Positions 61,618 to 64,000 of a stretch of 64,000 nt of DNA are shown in pieces. The position numbers and the translations under genes were made by a program. The stretch comes from Sphagnum magellanicum (lineage: Eukaryota; Streptophyta; Sphagnopsida; Sphagnales; Sphagnaceae). Below the pieces are notes generated by a model. The model worked only from the letters and a program-made list of their open reading frames with translations, did not search any database and was not told the origin of the DNA. The stretch lies in NCBI GenBank assembly GCA_021904315.1, contig CM038912.1, forward strand, positions 21,736,949-21,800,948. The letters run 5' to 3'. Position 1 is the first letter of the stretch; each line of letters opens with the position of its first letter.

Positions 61618-61944
61618 CGGCACTCCATGTTTTATTTATTTATGATACTTGATGATTATCCACTTGGTATCGTGGGAAAAAAATTAAAAATCAAAATCTA
61701 CCCAGGTCATTACATGTGGTAAAGCCGTCACTCCATTATTTAATTATTTATGATACTTGATGACTATCCACTTGGTACCGTGGGAAAAAAATTAAAAATC
61801 AAAATCTACCCAGGTCATTACATGTGGTAAAGCCGTCACTCCATTATTTAATTATTTATGATACTTGATGACTATCCACTTGGTACCGTGGGAAAAAAAT
61901 TAAAAATCAAAATCTACCCAGGTCATTACATGTGGTAAAGCCAT
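61618..61944. repeat. 108-bp tandem repeat, three units
   Basis: The landmark GATACTTGATGAYTATCC begins at 61644, 61752 and 61860, exactly 108 bp apart. The second and third units are almost identical and the first differs by a few bases. Units contain TACCGTGGGAAAAAAATT and CTACCCAGGTCATTACATG. No frame is kept. Confidence 0.93.
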
Positions 61945-64000
61945 CGGCTATGGGCTTTACTTTATATGAATAAGTCGTATGTATAATATGACGATACTCA
62001 TTCTAGGTTAAAGTCTATGTGGAGAGTAAAGTCCTAGGGGGGGGGGGGGGGGGGGGATTAGGTGTGAGCTCTTACATTGTCAAAAAAAAATCTGTTGAAA
62101 CGATTGAGTCTAGCTGAATTTCAACTGACTGAATTTTGCTTTCTTTTATTTGAATAGTGATCTTCATGTATTATGTTTTTGCAAGGAGATGTCGAGTCAA
62201 CCCCTCCATTTTACTTCATTCCTTAAATGGATGCATTAGTCCTTGGATTAGTTCTAGAAACTTACAATTAGTGAATCTTAATTAAGTTCATGGCCTGTCA
62301 TTGTTTGGTGAATATATGTGGCCCCATGCAGTACTAAAAATGTATGGTTTCTTCATCCCGAGTTAAAATCCTGACCTTGACCGTCCCTCCATGAGCTCCA
62401 ACAATTTATGTCTTCGTTCCAGATTTGGTATGATGTTTCTGTTTTTGGACCAAGTATTTGGCGAGACACTAAATACCCACCCCGCCCCCCTCTATTGAGC
62501 TCTGTCCGCCACATGTTTCTCTCGTCTTCTTGCACATGTTTTGTGGCCCTGCATAGTTCTCCTCGTGGGGGGGTTGGGGGGGGGGGGTGTATTTAGTGTT
62601 TTGTGCTGGGAAGAGAACAGCATTTATGACCAAGGACTCTACTGATTTTGTTTCATCACTAGAGATCACAATCGTGATCGGATTAGTCGAATTGGCAGAT
62701 TATTTCTTACTATGTTTTGAATCTGGCAGATTGCATTGCGAATTTTCGCAACCTAGACAGAAAAAAAAGGAAGGCACGGAAGGTTTAAAGGGGACTTTTT
62801 TGGGAGAATTGGGCCCAAGTCACCACTTATGAGGGGGAAAAACAAAGTCACCAAATTATTGGAGGAATCTTAAATATTTGACCTCTGGTTAAATTTGACG
62901 AAGGCCTCTTGTGCATGCTTGCCAATCCACCTACTTCACAAATTTGAAAAAAAAAGAAAAAAGAAAAAAAAAACCACTGAAGTCCATAGATGGGTTATAT
63001 TTTGGAATGGACGGAACCTGGTTAGCTAGCTAATTCCACAATATGAACTGTAGCAATGAATCCATCATTTAAGTACCTTCATCCCCACTAACAGAAACCT
63101 ACACCCAAAACCCATCTTCTAATCTTTTTGTTCCCATCTCATGGTAGGGCAGATTCATCCACTTTGTTGGCACTGTCAAGAAGGAAGAGATTTCACACTA
63201 GTTTAGGTTTTCTGCTTCCAATTGGAACCCATGTGTGAGTAACCAGTTGGAGAACAAGTTGTCATTTCTAGGCTGCTGTTTCTTAATAATCAAATTCATT
63301 CTTCGAGTCATATGGCCTAACCTTGTTGTTACAAGGTTTATTATTGATTCTCATGCTTTTGCTGCATCTGGCTGTAAGGGATAATAGCTGATACTTGAAG
63401 AGCTGCATGTTCCGACAACGCTTTAGGGATCTTTTCACTCCTGAGCTCTTGTTGTATTGTACACTGTAGTACATTCGCAGCTTCGGCACATGTCTGCTGA
63501 ATAATTCATTAATTTAAAAAGTTCCCTTTTGAAAAAAAAAGAATATTTCAGAATTCTCCAGAAGATTTTTCACTTTCAATTCCAAAAAAAAAATTCTCTT
63601 GAGAGAAAAGTATTCTTTGAAAATTGTTGACATGTCTAAAAGAAATATAAATATAAATTTTTGTGCCAAAGCTGCCAAGGTACTATGGTACCATCCAAGT
63701 GCTCTGGAGCAAAGCAGAGTTCGTTTAAAAAAAAACATAGGAAACAATCCATGGCAAGGATTTGGTGTGTAGGTACTCCAGTTTTACAAGCAGCAAAATG
63801 TGAGAGTGCCAAAGCAAAGGTGACACAGTCATTGCTTCATGTCAAAACTGAAATGGGCTTCCAATTTCAGATTCACACCACATAACAGGCCGCTCATTCT
63901 TTTGACCATGTGCTAACAAGTATTCCATACATAGTTAGAACTTATTTTACAACTGGATGATGTGCAGGCTGTTAACACCCAATTGCAAATTTTGCAACTG
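61945..64000. other. Non-coding stretch with G-runs
   Basis: A run of 20 G at 62037-62056 and a G7-TT-G12 tract at 62567-62587. The rest is without a recognisable gene; frames at 62353-62832 and 63661-63885 show no domain. Confidence 0.5.

Noticed and set aside
61618-61944. A CRISPR-like array
   Set aside because: The units are contiguous 108-bp repeats without spacers, in a plant nuclear sequence.

Overview
The window is nuclear DNA of a land plant. It holds three intron-containing host genes with plant-type proteins (a Bax inhibitor-1, a chloroplast-envelope-type quinone oxidoreductase and a ULP2-type SUMO protease) in a sea of plant transposable elements (Ty3-type LTR elements, a CACTA element, a LINE, a MULE-like remnant) and AT-rich repeats. 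The N-terminus of the Bax inhibitor resembles moss homologues as I remember them, so a seedless plant is my guess, but the sequence does not fix the lineage.

Layout. 1-7991: minus-strand remains of an old LTR retrotransposon (gag, zinc knuckles, protease-like motif, then an unexpected cytosine-C5-methyltransferase-like motif), split by a CACTA element at 2290-5390 with matching 3-bp target duplications. 7992-15328: a nearly whole Ty3 chromovirus on the minus strand, with two 1006-bp LTRs and an ATAAT target duplication. 15329-20100: a decayed unknown coding family and dispersed repeats. 20485-22274 (+): Bax inhibitor-1, six exons. 24101-28033 (-): quinone oxidoreductase, five exons, with a duplicated upstream flank. 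32358 to about 41100 (-): SUMO protease whose last exon carries a long 55-residue tandem repeat array. 42440-46100 (-): LINE remnant. 48570-50230 (+): MULE-like transposase remnant holding a perfect 24-bp inverted repeat. 50230-56200: mostly AT-rich DNA with a minisatellite and an old LTR fragment. 56200-57610 (+): decayed coiled-coil gene. 57610-64000: mostly unassigned, with a 108-bp tandem repeat and G-runs.

The host genes are not an operon-like unit. They share only a gene-rich island of about 20 kb (20.2-41.3 kb), bordered by repeats on both sides. Bax inhibitor-1 acts in ER membrane stress control, the oxidoreductase probably at the plastid envelope, and the SUMO protease probably in the nucleus. 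Splice sites were placed by eye. Intron phases agree across every junction of the first two genes and across twelve consecutive exons of the protease from exon B to the stop, which supports those models. The protease's N-terminal exons are tentative.
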